A DNA stretch of 64,000 nucleotides, taken from assembly GCA_041650475.1 (NCBI GenBank), contig JBAZLD010000004.1:48294-112293 (forward strand), given 5' to 3'. Below are positions 26,990-35,779 of the stretch, one piece after another. The DNA is from JAIPGX01 sp041650475. Lineage in GTDB: Bacteria; Babelota; Babeliae; Babelales; UASB340. Position 1 is the stretch's first letter. The number at the start of each line of letters is the position of its first letter. Made by a program: the position numbers and the translations under genes. Under the pieces are notes generated by a model. It ran no database searches, had not been told where the DNA came from, and saw only the letters and a list, made by a program, of their open reading frames with translations.

Positions 26990-28354
26990 ATGAATATTAA
27001 GTTTATTTTTCTTTTTTTATTGGGTTTATTTTTTGTTTATAATATCAGTTTTACTGGCAATATAGATATAGAAAATCTTTCTTTGTATAAATATTTAAAA
27101 AATTTAGATAAAACCGAATATAAAGATATTAAATTTCAGATAGATAAAGCTTTAAACCTCTTTAGTTCTCTTCATGCAAAATTAAACGATAATCATTTTT
27201 TTTGTAATTCTAATCGAAAAATTATAAATATGTTTCTTGATATATGCCAAGATTTAAAAAATTTTGAGCAAATTAAGATAAGAGATTTGCGAGCATTAAG
27301 ATATAAAGTTTTAGATTTTGATAATTATCTTGCAGATTATAAACATATTATAAGAATACCTAAGTTAAGTGAACAAGAAGTTCAGTTTATGGCTGATTTG
27401 AAAGCATTTAACAAAAATTTATTAGATTTTTTGCTTAATAGTAGTTTTTTAAATGCAAATTTTGATGAAAAATTTGTAGATCTATTTTTTTATAGACCAA
27501 GAGATTTTGTATGTAGGCATAAATTATTTTTTGGAGTTACTACTTGTTTGGCCGCATCTATTTTAGGGTCTTGTATTGGTTACAAATTATTGAATTGCAA
27601 AGATTCTGGACATATAAGCAAATATAAAGATTTTACAATACAGCTGAGAGCCACACCACAATCAGGAGCAGAGTGTGGTCTTCATGCTATAAAAAATGCT
27701 TTAATTTTTAAATTATTTGATAATCAAGAAGATATTGAAAAAATGCTTAAAGACAAAGATTTTGAGAATTATTTATTAAAAATTTGCAGAGAATATGTTT
27801 TGCAGATTAGAGAAGAAGAATGCGTAAGAGCTTTGCCTAAAATTCAAGAAAGAATCGATGTTTTAAAAGCTCAAATCGAAACAGGAATTTTTGATAAAAA
27901 ATTGAGCAAAGAAAAAAAATTAGAATTAAAAAAAGAACAAAATAATAAAAAAGATTTAGAGCGAAGACGAGGTAATACTTCATGGCTAGATGATGGAGAA
28001 ATAAGCAGGTGTATTGATTATTTGTCTAGAGAACGTTCAGGTGATAATGATAAAGATTTGTTTGATATACCAGCATTTGTTTTAGGATCGAGTAAAGAAA
28101 ATAATGCACGTATATTTGAAAGCCTGAATTCTACTGATTCAGATAGAATCCCTAGAAAAATTAATTTTAAAATCAATGGTTCAGAATCAATTATAGTTCG
28201 TGATGGAGGACATTGGTTTGCAGCAAAATTAATTAAAGATCCAGATAGCGAAAAGGGCATAAAAATTATAGTTACAAATTCTTTATCTGGAAATCTTAAA
28301 AATAGCGAATCTTTGAAACAAATCGTTGATTGGTATTTAAATCCTGAAAATTAA
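26990..28354 (+). CDS. Exported Josephin-like cysteine protease (putative deubiquitinase)
   Basis: 454 aa from the ATG behind AAGGA; an in-frame GTG at 26963 has no RBS. A signal peptide or anchor occupies 2-19 and a second hydrophobic segment lies at about 179-201. Then comes TPQSGAECGLHAIKNAL: Q224 is five residues before C229, exactly the spacing of the oxyanion Gln and nucleophile Cys in Josephin (ataxin-3) domains. Near the end, DGGHWFAAKL supplies H408 and VTNSLSG supplies N430, mirroring the Josephin HWFTV...NSL block. The insert between them is about 150 residues, longer than usual and Lys/Glu-rich. Function as a ubiquitin-directed effector is inference; related papain-fold peptidases are the alternative. 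Confidence 0.7.
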   Translation: MNIKFIFLFLLGLFFVYNISFTGNIDIENLSLYKYLKNLDKTEYKDIKFQIDKALNLFSSLHAKLNDNHFFCNSNRKIINMFLDICQDLKNFEQIKIRDLRALRYKVLDFDNYLADYKHIIRIPKLSEQEVQFMADLKAFNKNLLDFLLNSSFLNANFDEKFVDLFFYRPRDFVCRHKLFFGVTTCLAASILGSCIGYKLLNCKDSGHISKYKDFTIQLRATPQSGAECGLHAIKNALIFKLFDNQEDIEKMLKDKDFENYLLKICREYVLQIREEECVRALPKIQERIDVLKAQIETGIFDKKLSKEKKLELKKEQNNKKDLERRRGNTSWLDDGEISRCIDYLSRERSGDNDKDLFDIPAFVLGSSKENNARIFESLNSTDSDRIPRKINFKINGSESIIVRDGGHWFAAKLIKDPDSEKGIKIIVTNSLSGNLKNSESLKQIVDWYLNPEN

Positions 28355-28376
28355 AATTTAGTAATAATAATTCAAA

Positions 28377-28436
28377 TTGACTGCGCCGTTAGGTGCAGTC
28401 AAAAGTGTGTTAGACCCTAGTGTTTACTAGGGTTTT
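28377..28436 (+). terminator. Tandem hairpins ending in a terminator
   Basis: First hairpin: TTGACTGCGCC (28377-28387) pairs with GGTGCAGTCAA (28392-28402), one G-U, loop GTTA. Second: ACCCTAG (28414-28420) pairs with CTAGGGT (28427-28433), then TTTT. They end the protease transcript; they lie 57 nt before proS. Confidence 0.75.
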
Positions 28437-28492
28437 ATGTTAAATTAATTAAAAATTTAATATTTATTTTTTAATTTTTAGGTAAAAAAACT

Positions 28493-29914
28493 ATGAATAA
28501 ATTAGCCGATATAAATAAAGATTTTGCTCAATGGTATCAAGATGTTTTAACAGAATCCGAATTCGTAGATCAAAGTCCAACAAAAGGATGTTTTGTATTA
28601 CGTCCATATTGCTATGCTTTATGGGAAAATATGACAAAAATTCTTGATAAAAAAATTAAAGAAACTGGTACACAAAATGCCTATTTTCCGTTACTAATTC
28701 CTGAATCCTTCCTGAAAAAAGAAGCTGAACATGTAGAAGGCTTTTCTCCTGAACTGGCAGTTGTGACACATGCTGGTGGTAAAAAATTGGAAGAAAATTT
28801 GGTTGTGCGTCCAACATCTGAAACTATAATTTATTATATGTTTTCTAGATGGATAAAATCTTACCGAGATTTACCATTAAAAATAAATCAATGGGCAAAT
28901 ATTGTCCGTTGGGAAATGAGGACAAGACCATTTTTGAGAACAACAGAATTTTTGTGGCAAGAGGGCCATACAGCTCATGCGACAAAAGAAGAAGCTGGGC
29001 AAATGGCCAAAGAAATTCTTGAATTGTATAGGGATTTTGTTGAAAATTATTTGGCAATTCCTGTAATTATGGGAGAGAAGTCAGAAAGTGAAAGATTTGC
29101 AGGAGGTGATCAAACACTTTGTATAGAAGGCCTGATGCAAGATGGCAAAGCTTTACAAATGGGAACCTCTCATGTTTTATTACATAGTTTTCCCGCCTCT
29201 TTTGATATAAAATTTCAAGATGAAGATGGTCAAGTTAAAACACCATATTGCTCAAGTTGGGGTGTTTCTACAAGAATGATTGGTGGTCTAATCATGACAC
29301 ATGGTGACCAAAATGGCTTAATTATGCCTCCCAAAGTTGCACCAATACAAGTGGTTATTGTGCCTATCTATAAAACTGAAGATCAAAAAGAAATTGTTCT
29401 GAATAAAGCAAAAGAAATAAAAACAAATTTATTAAATAAAAATATTAGAGTTGAATTAGATTTAAGAGATCAATTAACTCCTGGTGCAAAATTTTATGAA
29501 TGGGAAATCAAGGGTGTGCCTCTAAGAATAGAAATTGGACCTAAAGATATAGAAAAAAATCAAGTTGTTTGTGTTGATAGAGTAGAAAAAAATAAGATTT
29601 TCATAAATATTGAAGATATACAAAACAAAATAGATTCTATTTTATCTGACATACAAAATTTAATGTTTAAAAAAGCTCAAGAAAGATTGCAAAAAAATTG
29701 GCATCAAGCAGAAAATCTTGGAGATTTTTCTCAAAAAATGGCAATTGATGCTGGTCTTTATCAAACAGGCTGGTGTGGTGCTGCTGAATGTGAAGCAAAA
29801 CTTAAAGATTTTAAAGGCTCAATTAGATGTTTGATTAAAGAAAAAAAACACAAATCTTGTTTTTGTTGTGACAAATTAAGTAAAACAGATATTGTAATTG
29901 CAAAATCTTATTAA
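28493..29914 (+). CDS. proS: Prolyl-tRNA synthetase, archaeal/eukaryotic type
   Basis: Charges tRNA-Pro. Class II motifs: VVRPTSETIIYYMF, TEFLWQEGHTAHA and the motif-3 region. There is no editing insertion between motifs 2 and 3, and the C-terminus has the zinc-binding extension (WCGAAECEAK ... CFCCD) ending IAKSY. That is the archaeal/eukaryote-type ProS found in a minority of bacteria. 473 aa. Confidence 0.97.
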   Translation: MNKLADINKDFAQWYQDVLTESEFVDQSPTKGCFVLRPYCYALWENMTKILDKKIKETGTQNAYFPLLIPESFLKKEAEHVEGFSPELAVVTHAGGKKLEENLVVRPTSETIIYYMFSRWIKSYRDLPLKINQWANIVRWEMRTRPFLRTTEFLWQEGHTAHATKEEAGQMAKEILELYRDFVENYLAIPVIMGEKSESERFAGGDQTLCIEGLMQDGKALQMGTSHVLLHSFPASFDIKFQDEDGQVKTPYCSSWGVSTRMIGGLIMTHGDQNGLIMPPKVAPIQVVIVPIYKTEDQKEIVLNKAKEIKTNLLNKNIRVELDLRDQLTPGAKFYEWEIKGVPLRIEIGPKDIEKNQVVCVDRVEKNKIFINIEDIQNKIDSILSDIQNLMFKKAQERLQKNWHQAENLGDFSQKMAIDAGLYQTGWCGAAECEAKLKDFKGSIRCLIKEKKHKSCFCCDKLSKTDIVIAKSY

Positions 29915-29944
29915 TATTAAAAAAATATAGTTTTTATTAAATTT

Positions 29945-30883
29945 ATGTCACAAATTTTGAAAGAAGATTTAGATTTAACAACTAACTTTCATACTTATCT
30001 TTTGACAGAAAAAAGGGTAAGTAAAAATACTTTTTTTGCTTATAAAAAAGATATAGAGCAATTTGTTTTATTTTTTAATGAAAATAAAATATCTTTAGAT
30101 TCTTGTAATAAAAATCACTTAAAAAAATACCTAAAATTTTTAAATGATCAGAATTTGTCCGCAAAAACGCTTTCAAGAAAAATTTCTGCCTTAAAAAGCT
30201 TTTTTAAATTTTTAAATGAACGTTTTGACTTTGAAAATAAAGCAAAAAATCTTATTTTTCCTAAAATAGAAAAAAATTTACCTACTTATTTGACAGAAAG
30301 TGAAATACAAAAATTGTTTGGAATTGCAAATAAAGATGAATCTTTAAAAGGCCAAAGAAATAAGATAATGCTTTATTTACTTTATGCTTCAGGAATGCGA
30401 GTTTCTGAGCTTGTTGCATTAACAGTAGATCAAATACACTTTGATACAGGATTTGTATTTTTGACAGGTAAAGGCAACAAGGAACGTTCTGTGCCATTGC
30501 CTGTTAATATTTTAAATTTATTGCGATATTATTTGGATAATATTTATTTAAAATTATTGCCGGAAAATTCGGGTGAAAAAAAATATCTTTTTTTTTCGGT
30601 TTATAAAAATATTATTAAGCCAATTACAAGGCAATCTTTTTGGATAATTTTAAGAAATATTTTGAAAAAAGCTGATATTTATAAAAATATTTCGCCACAT
30701 AGTTTAAGGCATTCTCTTGCTACACATTTATTAAAAAATGGCGCAGATATAAGGTCTTTACAAATTCTTCTTGGGCATGAAAATATCTCAACTGTGCAGA
30801 TTTATACACATCTTGAAAAAAAACAGGTTAGAGAAATTATGATAAAAAACATCCAAGGGCATGAATTTCTGTTTTTTTTATAA
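29945..30883 (+). CDS. Tyrosine recombinase XerC/XerD
   Basis: Resolves chromosome dimers at dif. The SAM-like N-terminal domain (about 10-95) binds DNA; the catalytic set is R152 (SGMRVSEL), K176, H252 and R255 (PHSLRHSLATHLL), H278 (LGHENIS) and Y287 (TVQIYTH). 312 aa. It is not beside integrase partners, attachment repeats or phage genes, so a housekeeping Xer is more likely than an integrase. XerC and XerD cannot be separated by eye. Confidence 0.93.
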   Translation: MSQILKEDLDLTTNFHTYLLTEKRVSKNTFFAYKKDIEQFVLFFNENKISLDSCNKNHLKKYLKFLNDQNLSAKTLSRKISALKSFFKFLNERFDFENKAKNLIFPKIEKNLPTYLTESEIQKLFGIANKDESLKGQRNKIMLYLLYASGMRVSELVALTVDQIHFDTGFVFLTGKGNKERSVPLPVNILNLLRYYLDNIYLKLLPENSGEKKYLFFSVYKNIIKPITRQSFWIILRNILKKADIYKNISPHSLRHSLATHLLKNGADIRSLQILLGHENISTVQIYTHLEKKQVREIMIKNIQGHEFLFFL

Positions 30884-31001
30884 AAATTAATTTTGATTTG
30901 TAAGTAAAAACCTAATTTCAGATAAAGTTGCAATATAGGCTAAATATTGGCTATTAGGTTGAAGATATATAAAAAAAATACAAATTAAGATATTATAACA
31001 T

Positions 31002-31043
31002 AAAAAAGTACCACGTGATTAATTAATCACGTGGTACTTTTTT
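31002..31043. terminator. Bidirectional intrinsic terminator
   Basis: AAAAAAGTACCACGTGATT (31002-31020) pairs perfectly with 31025-31043 around AATT. It separates the xer gene (+) from a secreted-protein gene (-). Confidence 0.9.
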
Positions 31044-31052
31044 ATTATAGGT

Positions 31053-31418
31053 TTAAGCTTGATTAAATATTTCTTGATTAAAGAAAATAGAAGCTCCGGT
31101 GTTTATCCTGTTACGTTCTTCTTCAGATAATTTACTTTCTAGAGTTTGTTTTCTGTTAATTAAATCTTGAAGTTTTTTTTCAAGATTTTCGAGAGTTTGT
31201 TCTTTATGCTTGCTTAATACCTGGTCAGGTGTTTCGTTTTTGATTTTTTCACATGAATACTCAATTTCAAGAATTTCTATTGAAATATCAAGAAAACTAA
31301 TTTTATTATTTTTTTGTATTTTGCATTGCTCAGATTCCATTGGATAAACATTAGTTAAACTAAAATAAGATGCTATTAACATATATGACAATAAAATGTA
31401 TTTTGAAAATTTGTTCAT
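31053..31418 (-). CDS. Small secreted coiled-coil protein
   Basis: 121 aa. Signal peptide (about residues 5-25, cleavage near NVYPM). The mature part is charged and helical, with a predicted coiled coil at about 65-108. Two cysteines (in EQCKIQ and YSCEKI). RBS GGGG. No family recognised; similar in character to the small exported proteins at 2.7, 9.1 and 13.4 kb. Confidence 0.65.
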   Translation of the reverse strand: MNKFSKYILLSYMLIASYFSLTNVYPMESEQCKIQKNNKISFLDISIEILEIEYSCEKIKNETPDQVLSKHKEQTLENLEKKLQDLINRKQTLESKLSEEERNRINTGASIFFNQEIFNQA

Positions 31419-31511
31419 AAAAACCCCAATAAAATATTAATAAAGTATTAATGTTATAAAGCTAAAAAGTTTAATAAAACTAATACTGAAATGCTATAAA
31501 GTCAAATGATT

Positions 31512-33674
31512 TTATTCTGGTTTTGGGTAGTTTTCTAAAATTTCAATTATTTCAGAATTATTAACTTGTTTTGCTACATCTAATGGAGTTTGATTATATG
31601 AATTTACTGCGTTAATATTGGCTCCTCGAGATAAAAGTTTTATAAGACATTTTTTGCATTTATTTGCAGCTGCTACATGTAAAGGAGTTTCTCCATCATT
31701 GTTTTTAGCCTCTATACCTGCATGTTGGTCTAATAGTTCTGTAAGGCATTCTATATTATTATCACTTGAAGCAAGGTGCAAGGGTGTATCTCCATCAATA
31801 TTTTTTACGTCAAGATCTGTATTATATCTTAATAATAGGCGAATAATTTCTTTTGATCGAGCAGCATGTAAAGGAGGATTAAGGTATATTTCTTTAACAT
31901 TAACATCTGCTCCATGGTGTAATAACATTTCTATGTATTCAATATTATCTTCTTGTGATATAGCAGAGAACAGAATAGTTCTTTCATAATTATCATGAAC
32001 AGGCAAGTTAATAATAAATTTTTTTATTTTTGAATAATCTATAATATTTTGGCCGTTATTATCTTCTTTATTTGGATTAAGCATATTATACAAATTTGAA
32101 TCTATTTTTTTTATTATTTCTGAATATTGTTGCCAAAACAACTTACTTTGTTCTGTAAGATAATTATCAAATAAAATCTCATTATTTTTTTCATCTTCTT
32201 CTGGAAATCTAGTCAATACTGCACCTTCAAGTTCAACTTCTAGCATAACTTGTGTGAAAAATGTGTTAGCATTAGGAAAATTATGCAAATTAGGTAACAT
32301 ATCAATCCAAGGCTCTCTTCGCCATTCTTTTTTTGCAAATACAAATACAGTTTGTCTCCATTTATTAATAGCATTAATATTGGCGTTATGCGCTAAAAGT
32401 TCTTCAATAAATTCTATTTTTTTATAAAAAATAGCCATATGTAATGGTGTTTGAACATGATTATCAACAATATTAATATCAATATTAGAGTTTCTTAAAA
32501 GTTCTCTAAATCTCTTTATATTATTTTCTAAAATTGCTAAATGCAGGTCGGATGATCCGTTTTTTTCTAAAAAATTTGTGCTTAATAAAATTTCATTTGA
32601 ATAGGAACTTATGTTCTTTATAATGTGTACATTTTGTGCAAGAAAATTTTGAAAATTTTCTTCCAAAGAAATATTGGAACAATCTCTTTTGTCAAAAAAA
32701 TATGTTCTTGAATGAAAATTTTCACCTTCTCCATGTAAGCCTACTAGTGTCATTAAAGGTGCTACCCAAAACAATTGACTTAAAACGTCATCTGGATTTA
32801 AATACTTTCTTTTTTCTACAAAGACAGCATAAAGTATCTTTTTTTTGCATATTAAAGATCCAACAGATGCACCTTTATCAAAAATAATTCCGGATAAAAA
32901 CGAGTTTCCGTAAGATAAGTATGAATTAGCAGGAAGTGAAATGTTATCTTTATCTCCCTTTATTATTTTATCTAAATAATTTTCATATCCATTTGTGGCT
33001 CTATATAATACAAATGAATTTTTTTGTATAGCTTGAAATTCTATATCTATTATAGATTTTATTATATTTTTAAACTCTTCATTTATTTGTATATTTCCAC
33101 ACTTGTTAATATTTGAAAGTTGATCAAAAATAGTTTTACAATCTTCTATGTTTATCTGTTTGTTATTTAAATTAATAAAATTTTTAAGATTTTCGATTAT
33201 TAGATTATTAAGGCATGCATGTGTATTTATAACTATTTCGTCTTTATTAACAGGATATTCTGATTCATCAAAATCATAATGCTCGTCACCATTTTCAGTT
33301 GGCCGAAATATTTTTTGTAAATTGGGATCAGTTTGATAGTTAACGTAAAAAAACCATTCATAAAGAATAGTTGGTAGAAAAATAAGGCGAAGCTGCGGAT
33401 TTATTTCTTTTAATTTTTGCTCAATAAAAGCTTGCTCATTTGATAAAAGATTATTTTTTTCTTGTTCGCAAAGCTGATTAAAGGCTTGATTATTATGCCA
33501 AGTGCAAACTGGAAATTGATAACTTAATAGAGTGTTATAAATTTGATTATACATTTCTCTTGGTGGAGCTTGAAGAGTTTGTCCGTCATTGAACACAATA
33601 ATATATTCAGCGGGTGTGTAAGAAAAATAAATTAAAAATGCAGTGAATGCGTAAAAAAATTTTTTAAACGACAT
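31512..33674 (-). CDS. Large secreted ankyrin-repeat protein with unassigned N-terminal domain
   Basis: 720 aa. Signal peptide at 5-21. An N-terminal part of about 330 residues without known repeats contains VLYRATNGY (R225), SYLSYGNSFLSG (S254/S258) and GLHGEGENFHSR (E316/E318); this R...S...ExE order is reminiscent of ADP-ribosyltransferases, but is only a hint. Ankyrin repeats follow in two blocks, about 373-440 (TPLHMAIFYKKIEFIEELL) and about 560-715 (DTPLHLASSDNNIECLTELL, ETPLHVAAANKC). GGAGG precedes the ATG. Likely a host-interaction protein. Confidence 0.85.
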   Translation of the reverse strand: MSFKKFFYAFTAFLIYFSYTPAEYIIVFNDGQTLQAPPREMYNQIYNTLLSYQFPVCTWHNNQAFNQLCEQEKNNLLSNEQAFIEQKLKEINPQLRLIFLPTILYEWFFYVNYQTDPNLQKIFRPTENGDEHYDFDESEYPVNKDEIVINTHACLNNLIIENLKNFINLNNKQINIEDCKTIFDQLSNINKCGNIQINEEFKNIIKSIIDIEFQAIQKNSFVLYRATNGYENYLDKIIKGDKDNISLPANSYLSYGNSFLSGIIFDKGASVGSLICKKKILYAVFVEKRKYLNPDDVLSQLFWVAPLMTLVGLHGEGENFHSRTYFFDKRDCSNISLEENFQNFLAQNVHIIKNISSYSNEILLSTNFLEKNGSSDLHLAILENNIKRFRELLRNSNIDINIVDNHVQTPLHMAIFYKKIEFIEELLAHNANINAINKWRQTVFVFAKKEWRREPWIDMLPNLHNFPNANTFFTQVMLEVELEGAVLTRFPEEDEKNNEILFDNYLTEQSKLFWQQYSEIIKKIDSNLYNMLNPNKEDNNGQNIIDYSKIKKFIINLPVHDNYERTILFSAISQEDNIEYIEMLLHHGADVNVKEIYLNPPLHAARSKEIIRLLLRYNTDLDVKNIDGDTPLHLASSDNNIECLTELLDQHAGIEAKNNDGETPLHVAAANKCKKCLIKLLSRGANINAVNSYNQTPLDVAKQVNNSEIIEILENYPKPE

Positions 33675-33861
33675 TATTAAGCCTCCATTTCATTTTAATA
33701 AAATATTATATTTACTTATTTATTGTATATAAATATCTTATTAAATAATTACAATTAGTCAAATTTTAATAAAAAATATTGAAAAATAGTTAAAATTTGA
33801 TAATAAAACGTATTTTCACGGGTTTAAATTACAGAAAATATAAGTATCTATGTTGTTGAAT

Positions 33862-34488
33862 TTATTTCAAAACTTTTCCCGTCATATGTGCCCAGAGAAT
33901 TAGATCTAAGCGATCTAAAGGCATTTCAAAATTTTTTAAAATATTTTCTATATAAAAATATTTTTTTGGTGTAATAGTTTTTGGAATCTCTTTAATAAAA
34001 TTATTTTGGTACAAAAATCTTAAAATGTGACGATCTATTATTGCAACATCATGATAACCAACGTTGCGCAAAAAGTGTGAGCCCTCTTTATAACCAAGAC
34101 CCTTGATATTGTTTGCAAGAAAATTTCTAGCCTCAAAAATACCCATATTTTTTTCTATTTTTGTTACTATATCTTTAATTTGCATAAATTCACGTGCTAA
34201 AAAAATATATTTTGCTTTAGTATTATGAAATCGGTGTCCACGTTTTTTTATTATATAGGCGATTTCTGTTTGTGTTTTTTTTGAGAAACCTTCTTTGTCC
34301 ATTTCAATTTGGATATTAATAGCTGTCTGAGCTTTTGAGTTTGCTGTGAGTAAGCAAAAACACAATTCGCTGAACCAGGTTATGTTATCTGCTTTATTAA
34401 GTTTTGCAAAAAATTTTAATTGAACGTCAATTTGATCTTTTAAATTTTGATCTAAATTTTTTAATATTTTTTCTAAAAGTTTTTTCAT
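33862..34488 (-). CDS. ogg: 8-oxoguanine DNA glycosylase/AP lyase, archaeal Ogg2 type
   Basis: Base-excision repair enzyme. The helix-hairpin-helix and catalytic region are clear: NIKGLGYKEGSHFLRNVGY with catalytic K134, then AIIDRHILRFL with D152. The spacing and length (208 aa) match the archaeal Ogg2 family rather than Nth or MutY; the iron-sulfur cysteines of Nth are absent. Divergent from dnaN. Confidence 0.88.
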   Translation of the reverse strand: MKKLLEKILKNLDQNLKDQIDVQLKFFAKLNKADNITWFSELCFCLLTANSKAQTAINIQIEMDKEGFSKKTQTEIAYIIKKRGHRFHNTKAKYIFLAREFMQIKDIVTKIEKNMGIFEARNFLANNIKGLGYKEGSHFLRNVGYHDVAIIDRHILRFLYQNNFIKEIPKTITPKKYFYIENILKNFEMPLDRLDLILWAHMTGKVLK

Positions 34489-34531
34489 ATTAATTATTAT
34501 ATTATTTTTACAATAATTTAATTTTTTTGTT

Positions 34532-34559
34532 TTGCTAATTAAATTCCATGTTTTATAAT
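34532..34559 (+). promoter_or_regulatory. Promoter of dnaN-recF
   Basis: TTGCTA (34532-34537), 16-nt spacer, TATAAT (34554-34559), about 60 nt before the dnaN ATG. Confidence 0.55.
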
Positions 34560-34617
34560 TATACGAGTCAATATATTTTACTTAAATTATTTTTTTTAAC
34601 AAATAAGAAAGAGCAGT

Positions 34618-35757
34618 ATGAATGGTAAATTTAATATAGCACAGAAAGATTTAATTTCGTTGTTATCTTCTATGCAACCTATTTGCAATAAACGTACAGC
34701 CCTAGATGTTACGGAATATATTCTTTTTCAAATAGCACCCAAAGAACTCATTTTAAAAGCTACAGATTTAGAAGTTAGCCTTCAATCAAACATTACAATA
34801 TCTAGCGATTTATTAGATAATGTAGATTTTTTAATTTCAGGAAAAAGAATTTTTGAATTAGTTAAAGAATTGGAAGGTGAGATTGAGTTTACAATTCAAG
34901 ATAATCAATTGAATTTAAAAGCAAGTGGAGTGGAGCTGGCACTAAATATAAGAGATAAAGAAGATTTTCCACCATTTCCTGAACGTATAGAAAATTTAAT
35001 GCAAGTTGATTCTACCTTTTTACTTGATATGATTTCTAAAGTTGCATTCTTAATTCCACAAAGTAATTCGAATGCTGCACTAAATGGAATGCTTTTAGAA
35101 TTTACAGATCAAGGTATGTGTATGGTAGCAACTGATGGACACAGGTTATCAAGAATAAAAACCGATAAATATAAGTTAGCAGAAGAAAAAAAATGGTTAT
35201 TACCAAAAAGAGCAGTTTTAGAATTAAAAAAAATTTTAGAATCTACTTTGGTAGAATCAATTTTTTTAGGAGTTTGTGGAAATCAATTGGTCTTTTCTGG
35301 CACAAATTTTAATTTTTTTACAAAATTAATTTCTGATTCATTTCCTCATTATTTGCCTGTTTTACAAAAAGATGATTTTATGCCCGCTATTGTAGACAAA
35401 GAAGCCTTTTTAAAAACTTTAAAGAGAACGAGTTGTCTTTTAGGTGGTCAATTTCTTGCTACAGATTTTAGTTTTCAAAAAGATATAATATATGTAAGTT
35501 TACACAATAAAGAAGTTGGTAAACTAGATGAATCAGTTACATTACAAAATTTTACTGGAGATTCTTTTAAAAGCCAGTTTTATTCACCATACATGCTATC
35601 TGGTTTGCAAGTTTTTCCTCAAGAAAAACTACAGTTTTATATAAAGAGTAATACAAAGCCAATAATATTTGAGGCTCAAGAGGATAGTTATCAATTAACT
35701 TATCTTGTAATGCCGGTTTCTTCTACCCAGGGACAACAAGAACAAAATAATAATTAA
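34618..35757 (+). CDS. dnaN: DNA polymerase III sliding clamp
   Basis: 379 aa, three-domain beta clamp. Recognisable are MNGKFNIAQKDLISLLSSMQP, LKATDLEVSLQ, MVATDGHRLSRIK and the C-terminal YLVMPVSST (the MPMR-like end, here followed by a Gln/Asn tail). RBS AAGAAAGAG. Followed 22 nt later by recF. dnaA is 17 kb away on the other strand, so the usual dnaA-dnaN-recF cluster is split. Confidence 0.98.
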   Translation: MNGKFNIAQKDLISLLSSMQPICNKRTALDVTEYILFQIAPKELILKATDLEVSLQSNITISSDLLDNVDFLISGKRIFELVKELEGEIEFTIQDNQLNLKASGVELALNIRDKEDFPPFPERIENLMQVDSTFLLDMISKVAFLIPQSNSNAALNGMLLEFTDQGMCMVATDGHRLSRIKTDKYKLAEEKKWLLPKRAVLELKKILESTLVESIFLGVCGNQLVFSGTNFNFFTKLISDSFPHYLPVLQKDDFMPAIVDKEAFLKTLKRTSCLLGGQFLATDFSFQKDIIYVSLHNKEVGKLDESVTLQNFTGDSFKSQFYSPYMLSGLQVFPQEKLQFYIKSNTKPIIFEAQEDSYQLTYLVMPVSSTQGQQEQNNN

Positions 35758-35779
35758 GTATAATTGGGTAGGTAATTAA

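Noticed and set aside
28377..28436. Tandem hairpins before proS as a T-box or attenuator
   Set aside because: No T-box consensus; the second stem ends in a T tract and suits termination of the upstream gene.
29945..30883. Xer-like gene as integrase of a mobile element
   Set aside because: Flanked by proS and a terminator; no attachment-site repeats, phage genes or tRNA disruption nearby.
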